Source of the DNA: Ambrosia x helenae
Lineage: Eukaryota > Streptophyta > Magnoliopsida > Asterales > Asteraceae
Direction of reading: 5' to 3'
NCBI GenBank assembly: GCA_030844895.1
Contig: CM061229.1
Location: forward strand, 122,711,682 to 122,775,681
DNA length: 64,000 nt
The translations under genes and the position numbers were made by a program. Below the pieces are notes generated by a model. It saw only the letters and a list, made by a program, of their open reading frames with translations. It was not told the origin of the DNA and did not search any database. How positions within the stretch are numbered: position 1 is the first letter of the stretch; the number at the start of each line of letters is the position of its first letter. Below, one piece after another: positions 1-12,347 of the stretch.

Positions 1-148
1 GTGTACAATATGCAATGCATATTGTATATGTGTGTACTACATAGTACATACTTACCAATGAATCCCCAATTCGTAACCCCAAGAAATTTAATTTGAATAA
101 TTCAATTAAAGACATTTATGTAAGACGTTATGGGATTTTTATCTTATA
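1..148. other. left flank, no gene seen
   Basis: This A+T-rich sequence lies outside the proposed Helitron. It holds a short inverted repeat near position 8 (CAATATGCA, one base, TGCATATTG). I see no coding or RNA gene signal. Confidence 0.5.
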
Positions 149-621
149 TCTATACAACTAATAAATGAAAGTCTATGTGTACACTTGGCATTCCCATGTT
201 GCTCCTCAATTGTGTAGCCTATCATATTGTGCCAAGTGGCTAAATGTGATAATTTATAAAATTTTGATTTATTTTAAATCAAAAAACATTGAATTAAATT
301 AGTCAACCTAAATCTTCTTTCATACGTTTTCATCAAAATTAAGTTTCCTAAATATTCTTTCATTCATAATCACTGTCTCTTACATAACCCTAAATGAGGC
401 AAACCCTAAACGAATCAGACCATCCAAAAGTGTGTTCTTCGTCTCCTCTCCAAGGTGTTTTCTCTTCCATTCTTATGTCAACTCAATCGTTCTTCATCTC
501 TCTCTTTTCTCTGTTTTTTTTTTTCGTTTTTTTTCTGTTATCATTCTATATTAATCTTTCGTTTTCGATTGTGACATCCGTCACTTTTTCATTATATTTT
601 TATTTTTATACAACAACAACA

Positions 622-630
622 ACAATAATA

Positions 631-689
<59 letters not shown>

Positions 690-696
690 TAATAAA
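622..696. repeat. (AAT)n microsatellite in LTR U3
   Basis: This is a nearly pure AAT run about 50 bp inside the LTR start. Comparable ATT/AAT tracts sit at the same place in the copies at 9170-9240, 14,093-14,162, 17,866-17,930 and 23,055-23,110, so the tract belongs to the LTR family. Poly-Asn reading frames here are artefacts. Confidence 0.85.
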
Positions 697-884
697 TAAT
701 AATATCCCTTTTATTCCTTCTATCCATTTTTCTAGCCTAAACCACTCTTAAACCCAACCCAACACAACCCAAATCCATATCCTTTTATCCATTTTCGGCC
801 CAATACTCCAAGCCTAGCCCAACACAAAGCCGGCCCAAGCCCTCCTTCCCTTCCCTTATCTGTTTAAAAAGAAAAAAAAATGAT

Positions 885-951
885 TCTGCCGGGACTCGAA
901 CCCGGGCAGAAGCTGTACATGCACACGCCAACACCACTGAGCTACAAGCTC
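885..951 (-). other. tRNA-like Pol III module (antisense to LTR copy 1)
   Basis: On the minus strand the module reads TAGCTCAGTGGTG (A box) and, about 35 bases on, GGTTCGAGTCC (a perfect B box). The B box lies in a 5-bp T-stem CGGG/CCCG context and is followed by a T-rich run (about 866-880 in plus coordinates). There is no convincing acceptor stem, so this is not an intact tRNA. It is tRNA-derived or a mimic. Confidence 0.75.
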
Positions 952-1224
952 ACACTTGATTTTATCCCAACACGAATTATATATATAAACACGCTATCTG
1001 TTTCCTTCTCCTACATTGGTCACTGCTGCGTGGATTCAGCATCACAATTCCTTGATTTATCAATCAACTAAACAAACATGGTAAGAATTCATAATTATTT
1101 TGAATGATAGTCAACACGCGTATTATCATGCAAGAATCGTGTAAAACATACCAAAAATTAGGAAATTTATGCGTGTATAGTGAAACCGGTCAAGACTTTC
1201 CAATTCATCGAACCAGACCCCGTC

Positions 1225-1234
1225 CCTATAAATT
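1225..1234 (+). promoter_or_regulatory. putative Pol II TATA box of LTR copy 1
   Basis: CCTATAAATTGAAC occurs at the equivalent place in the LTR copies at 18,507 and 23,702 and, on the minus strand, near 6008, 8652 and 13,563. The conserved position suggests the retrotransposon promoter. Confidence 0.55.
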
Positions 1235-1549
1235 GAACACGCCATTTCAACCCCTATAGGCCGATCATACTTTTCCTCATCTCTAATTTCCTCCAAAAAC
1301 AACCAATCTTGCTGAATCATAAGCTTTTGGTCGAAGACTGCCGTGCTCGTGCCTCGTCTTCTTACTTGGTATGAATCAAATTCGTTTATGATATACATTA
1401 TTCGGCCCATTAGAAACATTAACCCTATGGTTAATTGTGATTTGATCATGTGTTTGATCGGATTTGAATTCTAGGGTTTGATTGGGGAAGGTAACCTTTC
1501 GCAGACACCATTTTTATTTAAATCGGACTTAAAGCAATCACCAAATGAC

Positions 1550-1625
1550 CCTCAGACCAGCTGGTGAAACCTTCATTTACTAAAGCTGTGAACCGGCCAA
1601 GGGCCTAGGTTCGACCCCCATGAAC
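1550..1625 (+). other. tRNA-like Pol III module (sense, LTR copy 1)
   Basis: The A-box-like sequence AGACCAGCTGGTG is followed about 45 bases later by AGGTTCGACCCCC (B box, one mismatch) and then by a TTTTT tract near 1632. It lies in the same order and orientation as modules in the other LTR copies. Confidence 0.6.
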
Positions 1626-3136
1626 TGCATCCTTTTTGTTACATTTTTTTTATTTCCCTTTGTATTATATATTGCATTTAAAATAGTTATGGTGGTTTAT
1701 AAATCCTACAAAAATTATTTTTAGTTATTCTTATGATAAACTTTACTATCCAATTTTTAGTTTTTCAAAAATCATTTATTTAGTATATATAATAAATATT
1801 ACAAGTTTATTCATTTATAATTGTAAAATTCAATAAAAATATCTAAACGATTTTACAAAATTCCACAAAAATTATTCTAAACTTATGTAACAATATACAT
1901 TTCAAAAATAATTTTTATTTCTGAAAAACCGTTTGTTTAATATTTTTAATCAATTTTTGTTAGTTTTAATCATAAATAATTCATAATAAATTCATTTTAC
2001 AATATTTTTGTACCAAAATTTTACATAAATTATTTCTATCCATTTAGAACAGAAATACAATTTTTAATTCAGAAATTCTTTGATTTTAATATTTTTAGAT
2101 ATTAAAGTCATATTTGACATTTTGAAATAATTAGATTAAATATTCTATTTTCAAGAAAATAACTTTATAAAAATTATTTTCATATTTAAAACTTTATATT
2201 GTGATCATCTCTAATTTAAAATTTTACAAAAAGACTTTTATTTATTTATTTATTAAATTTCTTATATTTAATAAACAATTTGTTTATTAATCAAACGAAT
2301 ACTTATCCCCAATTCGAAGCCCTAGAAAATACCTATAGACCAAATAGACTTAGACTTATTTGTTACATTATACATAGGGTGACACTTGGTAACGTTGGAT
2401 TACACTTATTCAATTACACAAGACTTAACACCTTGCTAAGGTGAGTATTACTTATCCCCTTTTTCGCTTTTACAACTTTTGGGGTGATTCATGCACAAGT
2501 ATACAAAACCTTCATATTCATTTACACATACATTTTTATTCATTTACAATTCATATACGTGTCTTGATTATCTTTGTGCTTATGTTTGAACATGAACGTA
2601 GCTTACATACAAAATCATACATCTAGACATAACTTATGTTATGGTGCTCTTTACACATAGACGTAACTTATGTTACGGTGCTCATTTAGACATAACTTTG
2701 TGTTATGGTGCTCTTTTAGATTCACACGTGTTGAGGTGCTCATTATCAATTTCATTGTACAAACTTTACATTTGATCTTTGTCTTGTTTGGTTACTTGCG
2801 TGTTTACATAATGCATTGGTGATGCTAGACACATGAATTGTACTACTTTTCAAAAACTTATACTATATGTACAAAACTAAGTAGTACTCACCAACATTAT
2901 ATGTTGACAAAATTATTTTCGTGCATGTTTCAGGATAAGCTGCTTGACGCTTCACATAGGACTTTGGACTTAGATTAAATCAATCAATTATCTTTATTTT
3001 TGTTGTCTTGTATTTAATTTCACTTGTTGTAAAACAATATTCAATAATCATATATTTACATTTTAGTACCATGAGCTTTTGAACAATCGTCACTACGTGG
3101 CACCTCGATGATTCCGCCATCGGTTGGGGTGTTACA

Positions 3137-3879
3137 TCGATTAACGTTTTTGTGTCTCTGTTCTAACTGATTTTAATGATTTACCTTTGAATACTTGATT
3201 TTTTGTGTATTATTGTTTAGGTTTAGTATCTTTTTAGTTTTAGGGTTCGTGTTTTAGGGTTTGATTTATTAAGACTGATTAGTGGTTTAAGTGTTAGATT
3301 TCGAATTAGGTTTAATGTTTAAGGTTACGGTTTATGGTTAAATTGATGTTTTAAGAAAGTTACGAATGGATTGTTATGCTATTAGGTTTCAATTTAGGGG
3401 TTTATGGTTTAGGTATCGATTTAGGGTTTTTTTTTGTTCAATTGTTGTTTTTATCGACTATTGTAAACGTAAAATTTATTTCATTTGTTTGGTTTTATTT
3501 ATCAACATATATTTCAACTGTTTTATGCTTTAGTTAACACAAGTTAGTACTGTTTTCAGTTCACAAACAACCGCAGGGTGGAGGTCCCACTTGTATCGCT
3601 TCTTTCCACCTTCTTGATTCCCCTGTTCAAGCTCTTCAATATATGGACCATGGAGCTAAATTGGCCGTTGCACATGAATGCGGTCGTGTAAGTCAACATT
3701 CTATCCTTTTTTTTTCTCTTTTATTTTCAATAGCAGTACTTTTGTGTTGACTTGAAGGTAGAATTGTTAATATTATATACGTTGTTTTGTAACATAGTAT
3801 TAGTTTGATGGGTATCGGCTACTGATTTTATTTGTTGTTGTTTTTACTAGCAAATTGTGATATGTTGTTGACTGTGAAA
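3137..3879 (+). other. Helitron remnant with one captured exon
   Basis: This stretch between two LTR-family insertions is mostly A+T-rich intron-like sequence. The only coding signal is the exon at about 3559-3689. It resumes the sequence broken at 569. Confidence 0.5.
3559..3689 (+). pseudogene. captured exon of a WD-repeat (tomosyn/Lgl-like?) protein
   Basis: A polypyrimidine-AG precedes the exon and a strong donor GTAAGT follows it. One frame stays open and encodes GGGPTCIASFHLLDSPVQA, then QYMDHGAKLAVAHECGR. The pattern of a hydrophobic strand, then G-x-K-L-A-V-x-x-E-C-G-R, is what a WD40 blade looks like, and it recalls plant Lgl/tomosyn-type proteins. The family name comes from memory of the pattern and is tentative. 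No neighbouring exons of the same gene are visible, so this is a captured fragment. Confidence 0.4.
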
Positions 3880-5437
3880 TGTAACACCCCAACCGATGGC
3901 GGAATCATCGAGGTGTCACGTAGTGACGATTGTTCAAAAGCACATGGTACTAAAATGTAAATATTATTGAATAAACCAAAAACTGTCTTACATGGAAATG
4001 GAAAATACATTGTCTAATTGAAATGTAAATATTGAAATAACTGAATTAAAATAAAGCACTAAATGTCTCTTGCTAAAGCATTAGATCAAACCGCACCTGA
4101 AACATGTACAAAAATAGGTTTGGTCAACATAAGAAATGTTGGTGAGCATTCCTAGTTTTGATATATATATAGTAGGTTAAAAGATATACAATTCAAGTGC
4201 AAGCTACAGTGCAAATATGTAAACTATGTATCATACAAATGAGCAAAATCAACCCTGTGACTGTATAATGTACTGTATGAACGGTGGTGTACTCATCCAA
4301 TAAATGGGTGATAACTTAACAATGGCCACGGATTCTCCGATGAAAAAGGGGGAGAATCAATCTAGGCGGGTTGTCAATCCAAATAGCGCTATCCAATGTT
4401 AAGGTCGGCTTGTACCATGTTAATGATTTCACTAAGTACAAATGTATTCTACATGTAATGTCTAAGCATAAATCACGTTGTAAGCAATGCACATAGTACT
4501 AGAATTGTATTGTGAAAATGTAAACTTGTATTTGAAATTTGTAATAGTGTACATGTAACACCCCAAAAATGAATAAAAGAAAAAAAAGGGGATAGGAAAT
4601 ACTCACTGTTCACGTAATAGCTTGAGATTTAACTGGACAACGAGATTTGAATTGAGATTACCCCAAATGATCAACCTAAAGAATTTGATAACGTGTAAGG
4701 GAATTAACTCTTGGATACATGTATTTCTAGGGTTTCGAATTGGGGATAAGTATTTATTTGATTAATAAACAAATTGTTTATTAAATATAAGAAATTTAAT
4801 AAATAAATAAATAAAAGTCTTTTTGCAAATTTTTAAGTTGAATATAGTCACATCATAAGGTTTTAAGTTTGAAAATAATTTTTATAAAATTATTTTCTTG
4901 AAAATAGAATATATAATCTATTTATTTCAAATTGTCTAAATATAACTTTAATATCTAAAAATATTAAAATTAAAGAATTTCTGAATTAAAAATTGTATTT
5001 CAGTTCTAGATAGTTAGAAATAATTTATATAAAATTTTGGTGCAAAAATATTGAAAAATGAATTTATTATGATTTATTTATAATTAAAACTAACCAAAAT
5101 TAATTAAAAATATAAAATAAACGGTTTTTCTAAAATAAAAATATTTTCTGAAATGTTTAAGAATATACAAATTTAGGATAATTTTTGTGAGATTTAATAA
5201 AATCGTTTAGATATTTTTATTGAATTTTATAATTTTAAATGAATAAACTTGTAATATTTATAATATATATTAAATAAATTATTTTTGAAAAACTAAAAAT
5301 TGGGTGATGAACTTTATCATTTGAAGATCATATAATAATTTTTGTAGATTTTATAAACCACTTTTAGTATTTAAAAATTATTTTAAAAGATTTAATGTAT
5401 TAAGTATATATAAAAATGGCAAAAAAATATTTGTTGG

Positions 5438-5518
5438 TTATGGGAATCGAACCCGGGCCTCTGGCCGGTTCGGGTTTTATCACAAGCGTGGCCACCAACT
5501 GAGCCACACCCTGAGAAC
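5438..5518 (-). other. tRNA-like Pol III module a (LTR copy 2, LTR sense)
   Basis: On the minus strand: A box TGGCTCAGTTGGTGG, B box GGTTCGATTCC (perfect), and T-rich sequence downstream. GGGTGTG at the 5' end can pair with CATAACC at the 3' end, giving six of seven acceptor-like pairs counting a wobble. GGC...GCC can form a D-stem. This is the most tRNA-like module of the set. Confidence 0.75.
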
Positions 5519-5600
5519 GAGTTAAACTGGATTCAAAATAATTATATATGTTAAATGTGTTAGTTTTGATAATAGGTTTAATTAAGAAAAATAAAGCAAT

Positions 5601-5685
5601 GTTGTGGGATTCGAACCCTGGCCAATGGCCGGTTCAATCTTTACAAACAAGTGGGTAAACCAACTGATCCAGATTAGTTGGTTGT
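5601..5685 (-). other. tRNA-like Pol III module b (LTR copy 2, LTR sense)
   Basis: On the minus strand an A-box-like segment near GATCAGTTGGTTTACCC precedes AGGGTTCGAATCCC (perfect B-box core), followed by A+T-rich sequence with T runs. It lies about 80 bp upstream of module a in LTR direction. Confidence 0.6.
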
Positions 5686-5784
5686 TTATCTTCTGTTCTA
5701 AATAATTATATACGCTTAACTGCTTGAGTGTTCTTCCCCAAATCCATATCAATCGAGCCCTAATTTCCAAAACCATACAATTCG

Positions 5785-5821
5785 TGTTCAATAGCCCCTG
5801 AATCTTTGGGCTATTGTTCAC
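5785..5821 (-). other. conserved LTR leader hairpin, copy 2
   Basis: CAATAGCCC and GGGCTATTG form a 9-bp stem around a short loop. It is about 190 bp downstream, in LTR sense, of the TATA-like box near 6003. Counterparts occur in copies 3 to 6. Confidence 0.6.
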
Positions 5822-6207
5822 AAGGGGCCGATGATCATAACCCATAAAAGAAATGACTTACAAGAGCTCGAAATTGGTATGAATGCTTGGTCAACGAGAA
5901 ACGTCAAACACGGTCAAGAAAGCTTCGATATCAGCTGTTTAACAGAAATTGAGAGTGTAGAAAGGATGTTCGGCGAGTAGGGACTGTCTAGGCACGTCCA
6001 ATTTATAGGGCAAGGGTCGGATTGATGGATTAGGCAAGTATTGACTCGGTTTGAAGGTGACGCGACTAATTGGTTTGTTTTTGGGTATGATTGATGACGA
6101 TTAACCAAGTAATTACACGCGTGATGGTCAAAGGTATCAATTACCTTCCATAATTGGGATCAAAAACGCGTCTAATGGATTGATGATGATGATTTACGCG
6201 TTCAGTT

Positions 6208-6271
6208 GACTTTCTAACGAGGAACAAAAACTCAGTTAATTCTGAGGGGCATTTTCGTCCTTTCATGTTCT
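6208..6271 (+). repeat. left terminal inverted repeat (inner part)
   Basis: This begins GACTTTCTAACGAGG and is the reverse complement of 16,093-16,156 with about one mismatch. The outermost portion present on the right is absent here. Confidence 0.85.
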
Positions 6272-8084
6272 AATGTTTTAAAACCACGTTTAAACCTTTC
6301 TTCTTCATCATTTGACCTTCTTCTTCTTCCTCTCAATTCAAACCTAATTCCCAAATCATACAAACCCTAATTCCCAAATCATACAGGTTTCGATTAATAT
6401 ATACTATTGTGGATTTCGATCCTGAACACACGTATGATAGTATATATCATACAAACCCTAATTCCCAAATCATAGACGATGATATTCTGCAAATGTGGAG
6501 CTCCTACTATGATTCGTGTGTCTTCCACCTCTGCAAATGTAACACCCCAACCGATGGCGGAATCATCGGGGTGCCACGTAGTGACGATTGTTCAAAAGCA
6601 CATGGTACTAAAATGTAAATATTATTGAATAAACCAAAAACTGTCTTACATGGAAATGGAAAATACATTGTCTAATTGAAATGTAAATATTGAAATAACT
6701 GAATTAAAATAAAGCACTAAATGTCTCTTGCTAAAGCATTAGATCAAACCGCACCTGAAACATGTACAAAAATAGGTTTGGTCAACATAAGAAATGTTGG
6801 TGAGCATTCCTAGTTTTGATATATATAGTAGGTTAAAAGATATACAATTCAAGTGCAAGCTACAGTGCAAATATGTAAACTATGTATCATACAAATGAGC
6901 GAAATCAACTCTGTGACTGTATAATGTACTGTATGAACGGTGGTGTACTCATCCAATAAATGGGTGATAACTTAACAATGGCCACGGATTCTCCGATGAA
7001 AAGGGGGAGAATCAATCTAGGCGGGTTGTCAATCCAAATAGCGCTATCCAATGTTAAGGTCGGCTTGTACCATGTTAATGATTTCACTAAGTACAAATGT
7101 AATCCACATGTATTGTCTAAGCATAAAGCACGTTGTAAGCAATGCACATAGTACTAGAATTGTATTGTAAAAAAAATGTAAACTTGTATTTTGAAATTGT
7201 AATAGTGTACATGTAACACCCCAGAAATGTATAAAAGCAAAAAGGGGTAGGAATACTCACTGTCTACGTAATAACTTGAAATTGAACTGGACAACGAAAT
7301 ATGCGTTGGAATTATTCCAAAGAATCAACCTAAAGAATTTGATAATATGTAAGGAATAACTCTAGGATACATGAAATTCTAGGGTTTCGAATTGGGATAA
7401 ACGTTTATTTGATTATTAAACAAATTGTTTATTAAAGTATAAGAAATTTAATAAATAAATAAATAAAAGTCTTTTTGTAAAATTTTAAGTTAAATAGTCA
7501 CAACATAAGATTTTGATTATGAAAATATTTTTTTTATAAAATTATTTTCTTGAAAATAGAATATTTAATTTAATTATTTCAAATTGTCAAAATATGACTT
7601 TAATATCTAAAAATATTAAAATCAAAGAATTTCTGAATTAAAATTTGTATTTCAGTTCTAGATAGTTAGAAATAATTTATATAAAATTTTGGTGCAAAAA
7701 TATTGAAAAATGAATTTATTATGATTTATTTATGATTAAAACTAACAAATATAAAATAAACGGTTTTTTCTGAAATAAAAAATATTTTCGGAAATGTTTA
7801 AGAATAAACAAGTTTAGGATAATTTTTGTGAGATTTAATAAAATCGTTTAGATATTTTTATAGAATTTAATAAATATAAATGAATAAACTTGTATTAATA
7901 ATAATATATATTAAATAAATTATTTTTTGAAAAACTAAAATTTGAGTGATGAACTTTATCATTTGAAGATCATATGATAATTTTTGTGGAATTTATAAAC
8001 CACTTTTGGTATTTAAAACTGGTTTAAAAAGATTTAATGTATTGAATATATATATATATAAATGGCAAAAAAATACTTGTTGGT

Positions 8085-8160
8085 TATGGGAATCGAACCC
8101 GGGCCTCTGGCCGGTTCGGGTTTTATCACAAGCGTGGCCACAAACTGAGCCACACCCTGA
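8085..8160 (-). other. tRNA-like Pol III module a (LTR copy 3)
   Basis: On the minus strand: TGGCTCAGTTTGTGG (A box) and GGTTCGATTCC (perfect B box). It is the homologue of 5438-5518 and ends in T-rich sequence near 8066-8075. Confidence 0.72.
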
Positions 8161-8242
8161 GAACGAGTTAAACTGGGTTGTATTTAATTATATAGGTTTA
8201 GTTGTATAAATGATTAAAATAGAAAAAAAAATTAAATGTTGT

Positions 8243-8325
8243 TTGTGGGATTCGAACCTGGCCAAGAGGCCGGTTCGTCTCCATCATCTTGTGTGTAAAC
8301 CAGCTGGTCTACACCAGCTGGTCGT
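8243..8325 (-). other. tRNA-like Pol III module b (LTR copy 3)
   Basis: On the minus strand: TAGACCAGCTGGTTTA (A box) and GGTTCGAATCC (perfect B box), with a run of T (AAAAAAAA at 8223-8230 in plus) downstream. The A box is preceded by a second partial copy, GACCAGCTGGTG. Confidence 0.7.
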
Positions 8326-8424
8326 TTGTTTATGTTTCGAAAATAATTATATACAATAACTGGTTCAAGTGTTCTTCCCCAAATATTATCAATTCGTGCC
8401 CTAATTTTCAAATCACCACAATTG

Positions 8425-8463
8425 GTGATCATTAGCCCCTGAATCTTTGGGGCTAATGATCAC
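8425..8463 (-). other. conserved LTR leader hairpin, copy 3
   Basis: A perfect 15-bp inverted repeat GTGATCATTAGCCCC / GGGGCTAATGATCAC with a 9-base loop. It lies about 190 bases downstream of the TATA-like box (8643-8652) in LTR direction, so it should sit in the 5' leader of the transcript. Confidence 0.75.
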
Positions 8464-8933
8464 AATGTGCCGAACACTAGAACCCACAAAAAAAAAAAGA
8501 GCATACCAATCCCGTAGCCAGGTCTGCGAGTTCGACAAAGAGGATGCAAGGAAAACGATTAAAAGGCTTCAAAAACAAGTTGTTTACAGAAATTGGAGAT
8601 GGATAAGAGATTTTCGGCGATTAGGGATGGTGTGGGTACGTTCAATTTATAGTGGAAGGCTCGGATTGTAGTTGGAAGGTTTTGACTATGTATTAATTGG
8701 GTTTCGCATGAATAAGGAAAAATGGATGTGAATTAATGATAATTATACACGTTTTTGACTAGTAATAGACCGAAATTTCGCGAGTCAAGGCTGTTGCTTT
8801 GTTTCCATGTTTAAGAAAAGAAAAGTCAACCCATCTTGATGTGCAGCGATCGCTTAGCAGGGAAGAAAGAGGGACCAGCTTGGTTCACTATTTATGTATA
8901 AGATTTTAATCGTCCAAATAGAATCAACAAACA

Positions 8934-9014
8934 CAGCTTGGCCTAATGGTGGACGCGTGTGTGTGTGGTGCTACCTGCCCGGGTTCGAGTCCCGGCAGGA
9001 GCATTTTTTTTTTT
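8934..9014 (+). other. tRNA-like Pol III module c (antisense to LTR copy 3)
   Basis: On the plus strand: TGGCCTAATGGTGGACG (A-box-like) and GGGTTCGAGTCCC (perfect B box in a 5-bp T-stem), then GCA and a run of 11 T (9004-9014), a canonical Pol III terminator. Confidence 0.75.
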
Positions 9015-9274
9015 AAACAGCTAAGGGAGTAAGGAGGGAGGAGTGTGGGCCGCTGGTTCTGCTGGGCCTGCTATCTTGGGCCGGTTCAGGCTTGGGCTGG
9101 AGGCACAAAAGGGATTTGGGTTTGGGCTATGGTTTGGTTATGGGTTTAAGAGGGATTGGACTAGACTAAGCTTATTACTTATTATCATTATTTTTATTAT
9201 GATTATTTTCATTATTATTATTATTATTATTAAAATATATATATATATATAATGAAAAAGTGACGGATGTCACA

Positions 9275-9290
9275 GCATCCCCTACTTTTA
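9275..9290 (-). other. polypurine tract of minus-strand element
   Basis: In element direction a purine-rich AAAAGTAGGGGATGC abuts the 3' LTR. The same sequence precedes the 3' LTR at 23,017-23,031. Confidence 0.75.
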
Positions 9291-10575
9291 GAAACTTCGT
9301 CCCGAAGTTATTAGAAACATAGGATTATGGATGCTTGGGTAAAAATTAAGATAATTGTGGTTTTGGAAAATTTGAGTAATTTGGATAAGAGGCTTGATAG
9401 GTGTGAGTTAAGGATTAGGTTCGTCTCGAATAATAAGGAAAATAAGGATCTAGTAATTCACTAAGTTTCAAGTTTTAGGAATCCTATGATAAATGTACGA
9501 GTTGATTGACTACAGAAAGACTAAATGAACTACCAAGTAACAGAGTTTGTTCCTGGTCCGACTTCCAGTCTCACTTTCAATGCATCATTAGTGTTTGTAT
9601 ACAGGGTGTACCGCAGCTAACCCACCACACCTTTGATACCTTGAAAGCGTACTGGACGCCTACCAAAAACTCTAATAGAATTTCACACTACCCTAACGCA
9701 CCTGTAAATTCATGATTACGTTCCGGACCGGAATCATCAATTTACCTTACATTAGGGTTTTATGTCCTTCTATGATCCTATTCTAACGACACATTAACGC
9801 AAATAAATTTCACAAGAAGATGACGCAACAAACACGTTGAGTTATAATGGGATGTTATCAATGAAATGAGGCCATGTAATAATGAGGTCAATTGCATGGG
9901 TTTGCAATGACTTGTAAGCATAATAGTATTTAAGTATGGGCTACCACTCGTCCGAGGAGCCCTTTAAATGAAATGTTTATCTGAGTTGCGTGGATAATAC
10001 ACACATGCAAGCAAGTTTGTAAGTACTACATTAATTCTTAGTGGCCTATAAGAATAGTTGACGAGTATCATGAATAATTAAATGTTCAATGGATAGTCAA
10101 ACTAAGGGAAAAATCAAGTTTCATATGACAAACAATGATGTTTTTAGAAAAGCTTTGTAGGATTAAATAAGTATTTTGATTTCCATGGAAGTCAAGACCA
10201 AATGTTTCAATAAAACGTAAGGTAGAGTCTGAAACTTATACGATATAAAATAAACGTAACCGAATTTGATAAATTTCCAATCTGTGTTCGTACACAATAG
10301 TATGCAAGGAAATTTCTAGATGTTGTATACCAATGAGTGCGACAAAATTGGGTACAAAATGATAATAGGATCAAGGAAATGAAAACACGAGTATTGGATT
10401 CTCGAGTCTTGGGAAGATTTCACCCATGGCTTAACTAGTGGGATCAATGTTATCCTGACCGTCTGCTTCGTTGATATCGAAAGCTCGTCCTTGTGTCACC
10501 AGGTTTACATTATTCAATTTGGGACATTGAGGTAGCATGTGGTTAGGGTCTGTACAATGATAACATGCCCAACCG
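9291..10575 (-). other. non-coding 3' internal region of gag-only element
   Basis: About 1.3 kb between the gag pseudogene and the polypurine tract. It aligns by eye with 21,900-23,015 of the plus-strand element (for example the block at 9506-9715 with 22,596-22,787). No pol-like frame is seen. Confidence 0.6.
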
Positions 10576-11644
10576 TTAAGTAATCTGTAGTGGTTTCTGG
10601 GCAGCTGTTTGATGATTATCTTGCGTCCAATCTGTTACACGACAAGTAGTGACAAAGTGTCCAAACCTTCCACATCTAGTGCATTGACGACATGGAAGAT
10701 TTGCAGAGTGATGATACTTGCAAGTGTTGCATTGAGGATGGATTCCCATGTAGGCTTTCTTGATAGGAGGTTGAGTCACAGGATCCACAACAGTATGGTT
10801 CAGATTATCGCCCATTCGTTTCTTAGAGTTCGAAGCAGTAGTGGCGGCCTTTGCTAAAACAGTCTTAGATTGTTCAACAGTATTGGTGGTTTTCTCAGTA
10901 GACGTCTTGGTGCCCTTTCTAACCAAGTTTCCTTTCCTTACGTGTTTGTCTGTTAAAGTGGCTGCAAGCTGGATGGCTTCTTCTACCGTAGTGGCTTTGC
11001 CTCCAGTGACAACGTCTTGAATCAGGTCAGGTAATCCCTCGATATATTTTTCGATTGCTCGAGAGACTAGGGTGACCATGTATGGAAACCAGTATGCTAA
11101 GTTCGTGATATCGAGTATTATACGCAAGATTCTCACCACTGTCTTGTTTCAGTCCATGGAACTCTTCCTCCAGTTTCCTGATTTCGTTCCTAGGGCAGAA
11201 TTTGGCGATCATGAGTTCCTTAACATCAGCCCAAGATAAAGATAAAGCAACATCAGCTCCTCGATTGCGTTTTTCGCCATTCCACCAGGTTAGCGCCTCC
11301 TTTTGAAGGACACTTGTAGCATAGCGAACGCGGAGTTCATCAGGACATTCACTGTTCACAAAGGTGCTCTCCATGCTTTCAAACCATTGGAGGAGGCCAG
11401 TAGCACCCTCCTCACCAGTGAATTTTGTGGGGTTGCAGGAGTTAAAGTGTTTGAAAGTGCACCGAAGTTGAGTTGTACTCCCTATGTTGGCACTGTTACT
11501 ATTCTGGGTTATTTCACTGACAAGGTTTGGGATCACTGCAGCAATTTGCTCGGCGACTAAAGATGCGAGGCGACGATCAGAACGTCGTCCAGAAGCACGT
11601 ACAGGGCATTGGCTGGCATCACGGAGCATGCGGCGAGCAGACAT
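10576..11644 (-). pseudogene. Ty3/gypsy-type gag, frameshifted
   Basis: Two overlapping frames, 11,644-11,027 and 11,139-10,576, together look like a plant Ty3/gypsy Gag. The first has the capsid pattern F-x-G-E-E-G, L-L-Q-W-F-E, then A-L-T-W-W-N and C-P-R-N-E-I-R-K-L-E. The second continues with R-A-I-E-K-Y-I-E-G-L and ends in a zinc knuckle CTRCGRFGHFVTTC (CX2CX4HX4C). The frame changes near 11,085 in a short T run, consistent with a one-base indel. Gag forms the virus-like particle and packages RNA; this copy would give a truncated product. The family resembles Tekay-type Gag, including the one at 31,012. Confidence 0.85.
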
Positions 11645-11666
11645 CTATGAGGTAGTCAATGAATAA

Positions 11667-12334
11667 TCATGAGATTAGAAAATGTAAATGTATAACCGTA
11701 CAGATGATTATGTAGTATGAACTTGTAAGCAATATATGAAGATCATGAAATACAAAATATTGTATATGAAACGAGAGGGTATTATTGATAGCTTGCATAA
11801 GATGCTTGGAGTGCCCTTGTCTAGCGGTAAAGCCCAACAAGAACGTTGACTTTTCAAAGGAATTGAACCCAGTGGTGATCAAAGAAGACATGCTTTAGCC
11901 TATAAGTGGACACTCACTCCAGGAATCCCCAGGTAAGCATAACAGGTCTGTAAATGGATTTATGCGCTATGCTTGCCTATGCCAGAAAACCCAGTGTACA
12001 GGCGTCCACTCTTCCAGATTGCACGTGTCCTTATCACACTCATTAAAGTTCAACAACTTTGAAGGAGCAAAAATAAGAGTAAGCATTATGCCTAAGAGTG
12101 TCTTCATGAATGGTACTGCTCCCGTTCCATGATGATGTAGGCTTTCAACTCCTTGTAGGACACCATCTCTATGCACCAGGATGAAAGATGGGGGAAATGG
12201 AGAAGAAGGGAAAGATAGAGGAAGGAAAGTAGAGGGAAATGAGGTAAGGTAATTTAGGAAATGTTATGCATGCAAGTTGAAGTTCGGTTATAGTCTAGGC
12301 CATTTTATCTAATAACCTAGTTCGCTATAACCAT
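11667..12334 (-). other. 5' leader of gag-only element
   Basis: An untranslated leader between the primer-binding site and gag, alignable with 20,505-21,180 of the plus-strand element. Short frames here (11,967-12,176 and 11,667-11,891) have counterparts in that copy but change frame, so I do not call them genes. Confidence 0.6.
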
Positions 12335-12347
12335 GGCTCTGATACCA
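12335..12347 (-). other. primer-binding site (initiator Met tRNA)
   Basis: TGGTATCAGAGCC starts three bases after the 5' LTR. It is complementary to the 3' end of initiator methionine tRNA, the usual primer of plant Ty3/gypsy and Ty1/copia elements. Confidence 0.9.

Larger units (their letters stand above)
570..3136 (+). mobile_element. solo LTR, long-LTR family copy 1
   Basis: The LTR starts TGTGACATCCGTCAC and ends GGTTGGGGTGTTACA. It is flanked by a perfect 5-bp duplication TCGAT (565-569 and 3137-3141). No primer-binding site follows the right end, so this is a solo LTR left by recombination between LTRs. Inside are an (AAT)n tract (about 622-696), an antisense tRNA-like module (885-951), a TATA-like box (1225-1234), a sense tRNA-like module (1550-1625) and a long A+T-rich half. 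The joined host sequence across the duplication reads cleanly. Confidence 0.92.
6538..9274 (-). repeat. 3' LTR, copy 3 (full length)
   Basis: Starts TGTGACATCCGTCAC and ends GGTTGGGGTGTTACA in element direction. It carries all three tRNA-like modules, the 15-bp hairpin, the TATA-like box and the ATT microsatellite. Confidence 0.93.

Noticed and set aside
394..699. 101-residue frame ending in poly-Asn
   Set aside because: It crosses the boundary of the solo LTR and ends in the (AAT)n microsatellite; no family signature.
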